A stretch of DNA of 64,000 bases from Trebonia sp963734665 (GCA_963734665.1 CAVTIR010000004.1:1612001-1676000); one strand, 5' to 3'. Positions 1 to 8,206 are shown, counted from the stretch's first letter. A program made the numbers and translations. The notes: a model not told the origin generated them from the letters alone.

Positions 1-80
1 GAGACCGTCGCGGGTAACGCGCGGGCCGCGACGACCTGGCTGGCATCAACCCGATCGCGGCTCCAGCCGACTAGGCCGGT

Positions 81-1511
81 TCAACTGCGGGCGGGGCTGG
101 CGGCCAGGGTTTCCGCGTGCAGTTCCCAGGCGGCAGCCAGTCGCTCGACGGCCAGTTCCAGGGTGCTGGGCTGCTCAGCGAAGGACAGCCGGACGAACTG
201 CAGATGGCGGCCGTCGGCGCAGGCCGCGCTGCCCGCCATGACGCTGACGCCATGGCGGGCGGCCGCGAGGGTGAAGGCGTCGGCGCTCTGTACGGGGAGC
301 TCAGCCCACAGGGACAGGCCGGCGTCCGGCGGCCGGGCCCGCCAGGCGGGCAGGTGTTGCCCGAGGCGCGCGGTGAGCAGGTCGCGGCGCTCGGTGAGGG
401 CGGCGCGGTGGGAGGCGAGCCAGTCAGCGTCGATGGCCTTGAGCAGCCGGGCGGCCAGGGCCTGGCTGATCACTGCGGTGCCCAGGTTGAGGGCGGACTT
501 GCGGGCGATGACGGCGGACCGCAGGGGCTCGCTGACGCGGATCCAGCCGACCCGCAGTCCACCCCAGAGCACCTTGGAAGCGGAGCCGACCACGATGACC
601 TGGGTGGACAGGGCGGCGAGCGGCAGCGGCGCGCTGCTCCCTGCGCCGAGCGGGAGGTCAGCCAGGGCTAGGTCCTCGACGATGGTGACCCGGCCCGCGT
701 CGGCGATGGCGGCCAGGGCCTGTCGCCTGAGTAGGGGCATGACGGCTCCGGTCGGGTTGTGCCCGGTGGGCATCAGGTAGGCGATGCCGCCAGGGACACG
801 CCCGGCGCGCTCGATCGCGTTCGGGTCCTCGCCTGCCGCGTCGGCCGGCACCGGGACGATCTCTGCCCTTGTCCCCGCGAGAGCGCCCGCCAGGCCGGGG
901 TAAGTGGGGCAGCTCGCGAGGACACGCGTGCCCGGCAGCACCCTGCTGAGCAGCCACAGCGCCTCCTGGGCGCCCGCCGTGACGACGAGCTGATCCGGCT
1001 CGGTGGGCAGCCCCTGGTGCTCGGTGAGATGGCGGGCGACCGCGGCGCGCAGTCCGGGTAGTCCGGCCGGGTCGAGGCCGTGACCGTCGAGGGACTGCCA
1101 GGCGGCCTCCGCGTCGGCCGGCGGCAGGTGCCGCAGGTCGCCGGGGGCGGAGACGGACAGGTCGATGGTCTCCCTGTCTTCGGCGACGCGGCGCAGCAGC
1201 CGGGTGGCGACGGTGCCCGTGCCCGTCCTCGCGGCCCAGGAGGGGCGCCCGGCCACGTAGGTGCCGGCGCCCTGGCGCCTGGTCAGCACGCCGGCCTCGA
1301 CGAGCTGATCGAAGCAGGAGACGACCGTGCCGCGGGAGGTGCCAACCGTGGCCGCCAGGGTCCGTTCCGCGGGCACCCGGGTGCCTCGCGCGAGCCTCTG
1401 CTGGTCGATGGACTCAAGCAGGGCGGCAGCTAGCCTGGCGTACCTAGGGCCGGGGCGGTCCCGCCAGCCGGAGAAGACGACCTCGGCCCACCAGGTCAGA
1501 TCCTGGTCCAT
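81..1511 (-). CDS. MocR-family transcriptional regulator (GntR HTH + aminotransferase fold)
   Basis: A 476-residue two-domain regulator. Residues 20-88 form a GntR-type winged helix (PAERTLAATVGTSRGTV, then the wing RRQGAGTYV). Residues 110-465 form a fold-type I aminotransferase domain with PTGHNPTG at 248-255, Asp280 in VED, and the PLP lysine Lys313 in SASKVLWGG. MocR proteins use PLP as an effector or aldimine sensor and usually control an adjacent divergent gene. Here the divergent neighbour is the SCO6745-family gene starting at 1565, so that gene is the likely target. Full length for the family. The ATG at 1511 directly adjoins the divergent promoter region. Effector unknown. Confidence 0.9.
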   Translation of the reverse strand: MDQDLTWWAEVVFSGWRDRPGPRYARLAAALLESIDQQRLARGTRVPAERTLAATVGTSRGTVVSCFDQLVEAGVLTRRQGAGTYVAGRPSWAARTGTGTVATRLLRRVAEDRETIDLSVSAPGDLRHLPPADAEAAWQSLDGHGLDPAGLPGLRAAVARHLTEHQGLPTEPDQLVVTAGAQEALWLLSRVLPGTRVLASCPTYPGLAGALAGTRAEIVPVPADAAGEDPNAIERAGRVPGGIAYLMPTGHNPTGAVMPLLRRQALAAIADAGRVTIVEDLALADLPLGAGSSAPLPLAALSTQVIVVGSASKVLWGGLRVGWIRVSEPLRSAVIARKSALNLGTAVISQALAARLLKAIDADWLASHRAALTERRDLLTARLGQHLPAWRARPPDAGLSLWAELPVQSADAFTLAAARHGVSVMAGSAACADGRHLQFVRLSFAEQPSTLELAVERLAAAWELHAETLAASPARS

Positions 1512-1564
1512 TGCTCAATATTGGCACTGTTGCGCGGGCGGCGCGCTGGGGCAGGGTGGTGGGC
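1512..1564. promoter_or_regulatory. Divergent promoter region with CAATATTG palindrome
   Basis: This 53-bp gap separates the MocR gene from the SCO6745-family gene. It holds the perfect palindrome CAATATTG at 1516-1523, the only AT-rich stretch in the gap. It is the natural place for both promoters and a MocR operator; that role is inferred from position only. Confidence 0.35.
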
Positions 1565-2425
1565 ATGGAACCGACCGTCACACTGGCCCGTCGCTTCTGG
1601 GCGGCGATCGAGCCGATCCACGCCATCGTCTACTTCACGCCTGAGCCCCTGGAAGCCGCGCGGAAGACCGGGCTCAAGGGCTTCTGGATGAGCTACTTCG
1701 CCAGTCGGGTCGCACCTCTGGGACCGCTGCCAGCGCCGGCCGTCGAGGCGATGACGTACGGGTTCGCGCCGAGCATCGTCGCCAGGGCCATCCCCGACGC
1801 CTGGAAGTTCGCCGCACCGGAAGCCGTCCTCGAAGCCCGTCTGCAGAGCGCGCCGGAAGCACTGCGGCATCATGTCGACGCCGCCCTGCTCGCGTCCGCC
1901 GGCGAGCTCACGGACCTGCTGTGGGAAGCGGTGAAAGGCTGCCGGTTCGACGGGCGTCCCCTGGCCGCGGCGTGGGCCTGCGTGCCCCGTCCCGACGATC
2001 CGGTCGGCGCGCTGTGGCTGGCCGCCACCGTGCTGCGCGAGCACCGGGGCGACGGGCACGTCCTGGCCGGCGTCGCCCACGGGCTGCGCGGGCTGGACGC
2101 GACGGTGACCTTCGCGGCGACCGGGGCCATCCCTCGCGCGCTGGTCCGGTCTACCCGGGGCTGGACCGACGAGGACTGGGAGCAGTCATGCCGTCGCCTG
2201 GTGGCCCGCGGCCTGCTCGACTCCGGCGGTCGCCTCACCAAGACCGGCGGCGCGCTGCGCAGGGAGGTTGAGGACCTGACTGACCGGCTCGCCGCCGGCC
2301 CTGTCGAGCGGGTCGGCTCCACCGGCGTCGAGCGGGCCATCGAACTGGCCACCCCGATTAGCCGTTACCTGATGGACGCTGGCGTCATCCCGATCCCGAA
2401 CCCGATCGGCGCACCAAGACCATGA
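1565..2425 (+). CDS. SCO6745-family (SalK-like) protein
   Basis: A 286-residue protein whose N-terminus (LARRFWAAIEPIHAIVYFTPE) is typical of the actinobacterial SCO6745/SalK-like family, which has no firmly established biochemical role. The C-terminal ~80 residues (TDEDWEQSCRRLVARGLLD, then LTKTGGALRREVEDLTDRL) look like a MarR-like winged helix. An in-frame ATG exists at 1511, but the ATG at 1565 follows a G-rich ribosome site and matches the family start. The stop overlaps the ATG of the next acetyltransferase by 4 bp, so the two are translationally coupled. Probably controlled by the divergent MocR protein. Confidence 0.8.
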   Translation: MEPTVTLARRFWAAIEPIHAIVYFTPEPLEAARKTGLKGFWMSYFASRVAPLGPLPAPAVEAMTYGFAPSIVARAIPDAWKFAAPEAVLEARLQSAPEALRHHVDAALLASAGELTDLLWEAVKGCRFDGRPLAAAWACVPRPDDPVGALWLAATVLREHRGDGHVLAGVAHGLRGLDATVTFAATGAIPRALVRSTRGWTDEDWEQSCRRLVARGLLDSGGRLTKTGGALRREVEDLTDRLAAGPVERVGSTGVERAIELATPISRYLMDAGVIPIPNPIGAPRP

Positions 2426-3123
2426 GTGCACCCGGCACACTCTCCGCGCCCGGTCGGCGTCCCATCAACCAGGCCGGCCCGGCCGTGGTCGGCCCGGGCG
2501 CGGTCGGCGTCGGCTGCATGGGGTCGACGGAGTTCCACGGGAAAGGCCCGGCCCGGCCGGGGACAGACCAGCTGATCCGCGTGCGCCGGGCAACGACGGG
2601 CGACCGCGAAGCGCTGACGAGGATGTTCGACCGCTGCGCGGTCACCACGCGCTACCGGCGGTTTCACGGGCCGGTCACGGCGATTCCCGAGCGGTACCTG
2701 GCGGACGCGCTGGCCGGCAACGCGTTCCATTACGCCCTCGTCGCCTGCCCGGAGCCAGACCCGGGAGAGGTCCCGGACCCGGTCTCGCCCCTGTGCCCGG
2801 TCTCAGTCCCGGACTCGTACGCGGTTGCTGACCCGGATGCGCGGGCCGGCGGGATCGTTGCGCTGGCGAGCTGCCGCACGGTCGACGAGGGCGCGGCCGA
2901 ACTCGGCCTCCTCATCGAGGACGCATGGCAGCGCCACGGCCTCGGCGCCCGCCTGCTCCGCGACCTTGTCGCCCACGGCCGCCGGACCGGGCTGCGCGTC
3001 CTTGAGGCGCAGCTTCTGGCGGAGCAGGCCTGGATCACCGGCCTGCTCCGCCCCTACGGCCCCTGCCGCCTCCGCTCCACGTGGGACGGCGTCCTGAACG
3101 TGACCGTCCGCCTCGCCCCGTAA
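2422..3123 (+). CDS. GNAT-family N-acetyltransferase
   Basis: A 233-residue protein with a single GNAT domain from about residue 50. The acetyl-CoA motif is visible as QRHGLGARLLRDLV, preceded by ELGLLIEDAW. The early segment (RVRRATTGDREALTRMFDRC ... RFHGP) resembles acetyltransferases fused in other bacteria to acyl-CoA synthetases, so a protein-lysine or small-amine substrate is possible but unknown. The ATG overlaps the upstream stop (ATGA). The first ~50 residues are Gly/Pro-rich and match nothing I know, so a later start such as the ATG at 2518 is possible. Confidence 0.75.
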   Translation: MSAPGTLSAPGRRPINQAGPAVVGPGAVGVGCMGSTEFHGKGPARPGTDQLIRVRRATTGDREALTRMFDRCAVTTRYRRFHGPVTAIPERYLADALAGNAFHYALVACPEPDPGEVPDPVSPLCPVSVPDSYAVADPDARAGGIVALASCRTVDEGAAELGLLIEDAWQRHGLGARLLRDLVAHGRRTGLRVLEAQLLAEQAWITGLLRPYGPCRLRSTWDGVLNVTVRLAP

Positions 3124-3177
3124 GCCAACAGGCAGGGCCGCCTTCGTACTAGGCCTCTCGGACAGTGCACCCATGCG

Positions 3178-3192
3178 GATAACAGCAACAGG
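3178..3192 (+). repeat. Copy of dispersed GATAACAGCAA motif
   Basis: GATAACAGCAACAGG lies 55 bp after the acetyltransferase stop. Matching copies sit at 33350, 39696, 39831, 39882 and 49038, all on the same strand and all at or beyond gene ends. This copy is the most diverged at its 3' end. Confidence 0.5.
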
Positions 3193-3325
3193 GGTCCGGC
3201 CTGTACCCTGCGGAATGGGTAAGGCCTCCGTACAAGGCCTGTCCCACTGATAACAAACCCGTACACCACTCTGCCTAAGCGCCTTGGGAAAAGCGGAGGG
3301 CGTGCCGCTGAGACGGGATCGGCCG

Positions 3326-4687
3326 TCAGCGGGCCAGCGGCGAGGTGCTGATCGTGGCCCGCACCTCGGCCTGGACGTGGCGCTCGACGGTGGGCTTGGC
3401 TGAGCCGCCGCCCTCTTCGCCCCAGACCAGCGTCACCTCGGCGCCGTCCTTAATCCGGTCCTCGTCGATGACGGCCAGTGAGGACCAGCCCCCGACGTTG
3501 ACCGAGTAGCCGCTGTTGGCGGAGATGCCGATGATCTGGTCGCCGGCGAGGACCTTGTCGTAGGAGAGGGTGGAGTAGTTGGAGACGGGCTGGTCGGGGT
3601 ACTTGGTGCGCTGGTCGCCGCCCCAGAGGCTGCGCTGCAGCAGCTGGGCGGTGTCGTCGTCGTTCCAGCGCAGCCAGACCTTGCGGCGCTGCGGCTGGTC
3701 CGCGAGCCGCTGGAGGGCATCGCGGCCGATGAAGTCGTGGTCGAACTTCATCACCCGGTCGAGGCCGAGGTTGGCGGGGGTGAAGTAGTAGTCCTCGATG
3801 CGGTCGGAGTAGAAGCTGCCGCCGAGGGAGGCGGCGGCCTCCCAGGCGTTGGGCCCGAGCCAGTCGCGGTACTCGCGCATCCCCTCGCCGGAGAAGATCG
3901 CCGGCAGGGGGGACGGGAACCAGCCCGACTCGATCGCCATCGACGGATACGCGCGCCCCCCGACCTCCCGCAGCCCGAACTCGGCGCCGGCGTCGATGAG
4001 CGCCTGCTTGACCGCCGCGGCCGCCTCGAACGGGCCGGTGAGCTCCCAGCCGAACTCGCGTGACATCGAGTGGCTGAGCGCCCGCACCGGGATGCCGGCG
4101 ATCTCAAACGAGCCGACGCGGAAGAACGGGATCGCGGGGAGCGGGCGGCCGGCGGCCTTCTCCACGACCTTCAGCGACAGCGGCCCCTGGACCTGGTACC
4201 GGAAGAGGCGGCGCTGGCCGGGGTTCATCGAGGACTGGTAGTCGCGGGTGACCTGCACGTCGTAGCCGCCCTTCTCGGCCTGGTAGGCGACCCAGTGCGG
4301 GGTGGCGGCCCGGCCGATCAGCGCGGCCTCGTCGTCGGCGAAGGGCATCAGGATGGCGTCGGCGATGACGTAGCCCTCGTGGTTGCAGGCCACGAACTGC
4401 TTGGCCCTGTCCGTGGCGAAGTTGGCGAGGCTGTTGAGCCCGGTGTCGGACAGCAGCCGCTTGACGTCGGGGCCCTTGAAGTAGAAGTCGGTCATGTGGA
4501 AGGAGGAGTCCATCAGCGAGGCGGTCGTGCGCCAGGCACGCTGCTCGTCGCGCCAGTTGGTGAACTCCGCCTTGATCGGGAAGGGATACGCGCCGACCGG
4601 TGCGTTCCTGAGCATCTGCACCGGGCCGCCAGCCCGCTCGATGCGCTCGTCGAGGGTCCTCGGCGCGTCCTTCGTCGTGCTTGACAT
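3326..4687 (-). CDS. LigM/DesA-like tetrahydrofolate-dependent O-demethylase (GcvT fold)
   Basis: A 453-residue protein of the aminomethyltransferase (GcvT) superfamily. It matches the vanillate/3-O-methylgallate demethylase LigM closely from memory: EYTNWRDEQRAWR-like start (residues 41-53), HMTD with His64, KQFV.CN..GYVI (96-107), and GGRAY with Tyr247 at the position of the LigM catalytic tyrosine. These enzymes move a methyl group from an aryl methyl ether to tetrahydrofolate in the cytosol. The substrate here need not be vanillate. The ATG at 4687 follows GGAGA. It is preceded at 4820-4875 by a promoter with a palindromic operator shared with two other promoters of this locus. PurU at 18809 would recycle folate C1 units. 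Confidence 0.85.
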   Translation of the reverse strand: MSSTTKDAPRTLDERIERAGGPVQMLRNAPVGAYPFPIKAEFTNWRDEQRAWRTTASLMDSSFHMTDFYFKGPDVKRLLSDTGLNSLANFATDRAKQFVACNHEGYVIADAILMPFADDEAALIGRAATPHWVAYQAEKGGYDVQVTRDYQSSMNPGQRRLFRYQVQGPLSLKVVEKAAGRPLPAIPFFRVGSFEIAGIPVRALSHSMSREFGWELTGPFEAAAAVKQALIDAGAEFGLREVGGRAYPSMAIESGWFPSPLPAIFSGEGMREYRDWLGPNAWEAAASLGGSFYSDRIEDYYFTPANLGLDRVMKFDHDFIGRDALQRLADQPQRRKVWLRWNDDDTAQLLQRSLWGGDQRTKYPDQPVSNYSTLSYDKVLAGDQIIGISANSGYSVNVGGWSSLAVIDEDRIKDGAEVTLVWGEEGGGSAKPTVERHVQAEVRATISTSPLAR

Positions 4688-4819
4688 GGTTTGGTCTCCG
4701 TCTTCGTGCGGCTAGTTTGCGTGGCTGACTCTGAACGGCCGGGTGACGGGCCGGTGCCGGTCAGTCGTCGAGGTTGTTCTTTCTGTCCTGGCTGGAGCCG
4801 GGGCCGCCGAGGATCGCGT

Positions 4820-4875
4820 GCCTATAGTGGCCTAGCCACTATAGGCAGTGAAGCACCACGGGATTGCCTTGTCAA
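4820..4875 (-). promoter_or_regulatory. Promoter with perfect palindromic operator (site 1 of shared regulon)
   Basis: A perfect palindrome lies at 4821-4845: arms CCTATAGTGGC and GCCACTATAGG around CTA. Just upstream on the minus strand is TTGACA (4870-4875), with TTCACT 17 bp later as a weak -10. The operator would then cover the transcription start, which suits repression. By eye the 56-bp block matches 8151-8206 with 7 mismatches. The likely target is the LigM-like gene; the likely regulator is the GntR protein at 12406. Confidence 0.7.
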
Positions 4876-4880
4876 ACGTT

Positions 4881-4906
4881 CTCCCCCGTGACAAGTCACG
4901 GGGGAG
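4881..4906 (-). terminator. Hairpin terminator after the amidohydrolase gene
   Basis: A 12-bp perfect stem, CTCCCCCGTGAC (4881-4892) and GTCACGGGGGAG (4895-4906), with a 2-base centre. It lies 40 bp past the amidohydrolase stop and just before the site-1 promoter, separating the two transcription units. Only a short T-rich tail follows. Confidence 0.55.
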
Positions 4907-4945
4907 TCATTTCCTTAGCAGTAGGCGACGGGCCCAGTCGCGGGA

Positions 4946-6331
4946 TCAGGCGAAGGTCGGCCGCCAGGACGGGCCGATGCCGGTCCGCTCGATCAGGTCG
5001 TGCGCGGCCCGGTCGGCGGCCTCGTGCAGCGCGGCGGTGTCGACGCCGACGAGGGCGCCGTCGGCCTTGCGGCGGCGCCCGCCGACGAAGACGTTGGTCA
5101 CGGCGCGGCGGGACCCGCCGTACACGATGGCCGAGACCGGGTCGACGACAGGGAAGACGGAGATGTCATCTGTGGTCATGGTGACGATGTCGGCCTTCTT
5201 GCCGACGGTGATGCTGCCCGTGACGTCGGCCTGGCCGAGCGCCCGCGCGCCCTCGATGGTGGCGAAGGCGAGCACGTCACGGGGGTGGAGGTGGAGGGCC
5301 ATCGGGTTCTCGCCCGCCTTGAGCCGTTCCGCGTTGGGCAGTCCGCGCGCCACGACCAGCGCCGAGCGCATTGCCGTGAACATGTCACCCCCGATGACCA
5401 GCACCGTGTCGATGCCGATGTTGGGTCGCACGCCGGCGGCGAGCAGCCGGTTGATCGGGCTCCAGCCGTGCCCCATGACCGCCTCGATCTCCGGGGTCGT
5501 GGTCACCGCCGTGCCGGTGTCGCGCATCATCGCCATCTCCTCGTCGGTCAGGAGGTTGGCGTGCCCGATGGAGACCCGGGGGCCGAGCATTCCCTCGTCG
5601 TTCAGCCGCTTGAGCGCGGGGCGGCCGGGGAAGATCCCCTGGCCGACGTGCAGGTTGACGGGGATGTCGAGCTCCTGGGCAAGCGCCCACTCGTCGCGCA
5701 CCACGTCCATCACCCCGAGGTCAGGGCCCCGGCCGAAGAGCCCGAGCGTCACCAGCGCGCCGTCGTCGGACAGCGGGCCGTTGCGCAGCCGCCGCACCTC
5801 CGCGTCGTTCATTGGGGTCGAGCTCTGGAACGGCGGGGCCAGGCACTCGATCCACTGGGCCGAGGAACCGCCGTACGCGAAGACCGTCCGCAGGCCGCTC
5901 TCGCGCAGTGCCTCAAGGGAGCGGTCGGTGTGCTCGGGGGTGACCTGGCAGTGGGCGAGATCGTAGACCCCGGTGACCCCGGTGTCGATCGAGTCGAGGG
6001 CGCCCAGGAGAGTGCCGAGGTAGACGTCCTCCGCGCTCAGGTGCGCGCCGACGGTGCCGAATATCCCGATGCAGTACTCGACCAGCGACCACTCGGCGCC
6101 GAGGCCGCGCAGCACGGTCTGGTAAAGGTGGCGGTGGCCGTCGACGAAGCCGGGGAAGACAATGTGGTCGCGCACGTCGATCACCTCGGCCCCGGGGACG
6201 TCCCCCAGGTCGCCGACGGCGGCGATGACGTCCCCTTCAATGAGGACGTCGCCGCGGAAGTCGCCGAGTGCGGGGTCGACCGAGACGACAGTCCCGCCGC
6301 GGAGCAAGGTTCTGGTGGGTTCGGATGGCAT
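4946..6331 (-). CDS. TRZ/ATZ-type amidohydrolase (metal-dependent deaminase/hydrolase)
   Basis: A 461-residue amidohydrolase-superfamily enzyme of the atrazine chlorohydrolase / S-adenosylhomocysteine deaminase branch. Metal ligands are visible: GHRH (His66, His68), His228 in NLHVGQG, His257 in SIGHANLL and Asp308 in IGIDTV. Such enzymes hydrolyse C-N or C-Cl bonds on rings, or deaminate purine-like compounds; the substrate here is unknown. The ATG at 6331 is preceded by AGGAGAG. A longer frame to 6400 lacks a ribosome site. It lies 37 bp downstream of a decayed aldehyde dehydrogenase remnant, and the nearest promoter is inside the left arm of the inverted repeat flanking the AraC gene, so AraC control is likely. 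Confidence 0.85.
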   Translation of the reverse strand: MPSEPTRTLLRGGTVVSVDPALGDFRGDVLIEGDVIAAVGDLGDVPGAEVIDVRDHIVFPGFVDGHRHLYQTVLRGLGAEWSLVEYCIGIFGTVGAHLSAEDVYLGTLLGALDSIDTGVTGVYDLAHCQVTPEHTDRSLEALRESGLRTVFAYGGSSAQWIECLAPPFQSSTPMNDAEVRRLRNGPLSDDGALVTLGLFGRGPDLGVMDVVRDEWALAQELDIPVNLHVGQGIFPGRPALKRLNDEGMLGPRVSIGHANLLTDEEMAMMRDTGTAVTTTPEIEAVMGHGWSPINRLLAAGVRPNIGIDTVLVIGGDMFTAMRSALVVARGLPNAERLKAGENPMALHLHPRDVLAFATIEGARALGQADVTGSITVGKKADIVTMTTDDISVFPVVDPVSAIVYGGSRRAVTNVFVGGRRRKADGALVGVDTAALHEAADRAAHDLIERTGIGPSWRPTFA

Positions 6332-6368
6332 GACTCTCTCCTGGTTCTTTGCTGACGCTCGCTGAGCG

Positions 6369-6617
6369 TTATGCCGTGAGGGCGATGTGCTTCTCCGCAA
6401 GGAGCTCGCGGAGGCCCGCCGAGTCCCACTCGCGGCCGAGGCCGCCCTGCTTCATGCCGCCGACATGCCGTCGTGTTCCGGGCCTGCTGCCCGTCGGGCC
6501 AGTTGCCGTGCCCCGCGGGCAGGGGAACAAACAGGGGACCGCCGGGGAGTCGCGCGGCATCCGCGCGGGGCTCGCCCGGCCGCTGACCTGGCCTTCACCC
6601 GACTTCTTTGTCGGCAT
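6369..6617 (-). pseudogene. Internally deleted aldehyde dehydrogenase remnant
   Basis: An 82-codon open frame starting MPTKKS behind an AGGAGG ribosome site. Its last 30 residues (GGMKQGGLGREWDSAGLRELL, then EKHIAL) are plainly the C-terminus of a succinate-semialdehyde-dehydrogenase-like enzyme; compare GGVKQSGLGREGSNEGILEF in the intact gene at 17330. About 450 residues carrying the NAD site and the catalytic Glu and Cys are missing. The middle is low-complexity sequence. The most economical reading is an internal deletion that by chance kept the frame. The first gene of an operon with the amidohydrolase has thus been lost while its promoter survives. Confidence 0.65.
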
Positions 6618-6730
6618 GCCGTTCCTCCTGGCGCCGCAGTTTCTGAAGGTCAGGCTAGGAACCGGCGGGCTGGCCTCCTAGCCGCATTCCGCACTGGCCA
6701 CGGCCACATTCCGCAGCAGGCCCGCGCGAC
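6594..6730 (-). repeat. Left arm of 137-bp inverted repeat, with AraC-type promoter
   Basis: The segment is the reverse complement of 7935-8071 with 7 mismatches and no gaps by eye. On the minus strand it carries two direct repeats TGCGGAATG (6707-6715 and 6685-6693, 22 bp apart, the spacing AraC-family proteins favour), then an AGGAGG site and the start codon of the MPTKKS frame. It would drive the remnant at 6369-6617 and the amidohydrolase. Confidence 0.8.
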
Positions 6731-6874
6731 CGGCCGACGCTGCGCCGTGAAAGGTCGGCTCGGGACGGCAGGCCGCGCTGGCTCAGATGAAGGGCGTGCC
6801 CGAATCGAGCCCGACCTCTACCCGCCCATGGACCTTCCGACGGTCCGGCCGTGGACGGCCCGGCACCCGGTCGC

Positions 6875-7882
6875 TCAGCTGGCCTGGCGGTGCAGCGTGG
6901 CGGACGGGTGCTCGCCGAACATCGCCAGGTACTCCCTGGCGAACCGGCCGAGGTGGAAGAAGCCGCCGACGTCAGAAGCCACCTGGGTGACGGTCGAATC
7001 CTCCGGGCGCAGCCGGAGCAGGGCGTTATGGACCGCCTCGAGCCGCAGCTGCTTGAACCGGGCACTCGGCGTGGTATCCAGCTCGTGGCGGAAGGTGACC
7101 TGCAGGGAGCGCTCGCTGACGCCAAGCTCGGCCGCGATCCTCGGGATCGATGCGGGGCTCGCCAGGTGCCGGCGCATGACGGAGGTGGCGGCGTCACACA
7201 GGCGCTTGGCCTCCGACCCCCGCAGGCTGGTGAGCAGCTCCGAGTGATCATGGCGAAGCTCGAGCAGCATCGCGGTGAGGATGGCGTCGCGCATCTGCCA
7301 CGAGATGGCCTCCGGCATGTCGAAGAGTCCACCGCCCGAGACGCGCAGCGCGGCCCCGATGAGCGACCTGAGCAGGTGCGCGGCGTCAGCGCCGATCTGC
7401 GGCTCGAAGACGATCTCACCCGAGCCGATGCCGCTCAGGCGCCGGAAGTGTTCCTCGAGTGCCGACTTGGGAACCACCAGGGTTAGCACGTCGGTCTCGG
7501 GTGTCCAGGTCAACTCGGACTCCGCGCCCGGGGAGAACACCGTCGCCTGACCGGACCCGGCGACCGCGGACGCCCGGCGGTGCCGGACTCGCGAGACGCC
7601 GTTGATCGTGAAGTTGACCACGTAGCGGCCCAGCGGCTGCGACCTGACAGTGAACGCGGTGCCGTACTTGAAGTGCGCCAACCCGAGGTCACCGACGGCG
7701 CAGTCGCGCACCTGGGCGTGGAACTGCGCGGCAGGCCCCTCGACAAGCAGCTGGTGCTCACAGAGCAGCTCGCCGACTACGGCGGTGACTTCGTCGCGGT
7801 CAGTGGTGTCGAGAAGCATGCGGCCGGGCAGGCACGCCATCGTTCCGGCGACGGGAAAGGTGCCGGCGGGCTGGGTTTGCAC
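6875..7882 (-). CDS. AraC-family transcriptional regulator
   Basis: A 335-residue regulator. Residues ~40-190 form the AraC_binding_2-like sensing domain (FKYGTAFTVRSQPLGRYVVNF). The last ~100 residues hold the two helix-turn-helix units: SIPRIAAELGVSERSLQVTF, then VTQVASDVGGFFHLGRFARE followed by YLAMFGEHPS. Regulators of this type often activate aromatic or amine catabolic operons. I place the start at the GTG at 7882, which follows GGAGG by 7-8 bases; a GTG at 7933 gives 17 more residues but lacks that site. The gene lies inside a 137-bp inverted repeat whose arms each carry TGCGGAATG direct repeats, so it probably activates transcription outward in both directions. Effector unknown. Confidence 0.85.
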   Translation of the reverse strand: MQTQPAGTFPVAGTMACLPGRMLLDTTDRDEVTAVVGELLCEHQLLVEGPAAQFHAQVRDCAVGDLGLAHFKYGTAFTVRSQPLGRYVVNFTINGVSRVRHRRASAVAGSGQATVFSPGAESELTWTPETDVLTLVVPKSALEEHFRRLSGIGSGEIVFEPQIGADAAHLLRSLIGAALRVSGGGLFDMPEAISWQMRDAILTAMLLELRHDHSELLTSLRGSEAKRLCDAATSVMRRHLASPASIPRIAAELGVSERSLQVTFRHELDTTPSARFKQLRLEAVHNALLRLRPEDSTVTQVASDVGGFFHLGRFAREYLAMFGEHPSATLHRQAS

Positions 7883-7934
7883 GATACGAACCTCCGCCAA
7901 AGTGGCATAGCCAGTTCTTTCCGGAATATACACC

Positions 7935-8071
7935 GTCGCGTGGACCTACTGCGGAATGTGGCCGTGGCCAGTGCGGAATGCGGCTAGGAGGCCAGCCCGC
8001 GGGTTTCTAGCCTGACCTTCAGAAACTGCGGCGCCAGGAGGAACGGCATGCCGACGAAGAAGTCGCGTGAA
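7935..8071 (+). repeat. Right arm of 137-bp inverted repeat, with AraC-type promoter
   Basis: Mirror copy of 6594-6730. It has TGCGGAATG at 7950-7958 and 7972-7980, AGGAGG at 8036-8041 and a start codon at 8048. It faces right, toward the aldehyde dehydrogenase at 8265, with the site-2 operator promoter in between. Confidence 0.8.
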
Positions 8072-8089
8072 AGAGCGGCCGGCCGCTGA
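8048..8089 (+). pseudogene. 13-codon relic or leader frame (MPTKKS start)
   Basis: Behind an AGGAGG ribosome site this frame reads MPTKKSRERAAGR and stops at TGA. The first six codons match the start of the aldehyde dehydrogenase remnant in the opposite arm. It is either the stump of a duplicated gene start or a short leader peptide; nothing in the sequence decides between them. Confidence 0.45.
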
Positions 8090-8150
8090 GCCGACCTGGC
8101 GGACCGGCTCCGGGTCCGGCGTGACAGCGGGCGACAGCGTCCGACGTGCG

Positions 8151-8206
8151 TTGACAAGGCAATCACGCGGTGCTTCACTACAATTACTGGCTAGGCCACT
8201 ATAGGC
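8151..8206 (+). promoter_or_regulatory. Promoter with half-degenerate palindromic operator (site 2)
   Basis: TTGACA at 8151-8156 and TTCACT 17 bp on, followed by the intact half-operator GGCTAGGCCACTATAGG. It matches the minus strand of 4820-4875 with 7 mismatches in 56 positions; most lie in the left half of the palindrome. It sits 58 bp before the aldehyde dehydrogenase start. Confidence 0.65.

Noticed and set aside
1..80. Possible 3' end of a plus-strand gene reading DDLAGINPIAAPAD to a TAG at 72-74
   Set aside because: An in-frame stop occurs at 15-17, so at most 18 codons are visible; too little to support a gene.
5000..6355. Long plus-strand open frame (451 codons) opposite the amidohydrolase
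   Set aside because: It is the antisense shadow of a well-conserved metal-dependent hydrolase; high GC keeps stop codons rare.
6594..8071. Inverted-repeat unit considered as a transposon carrying the AraC gene
   Set aside because: No transposase and no target duplication seen; the arms contain functional-looking promoter parts, so a promoter duplication explains them better.
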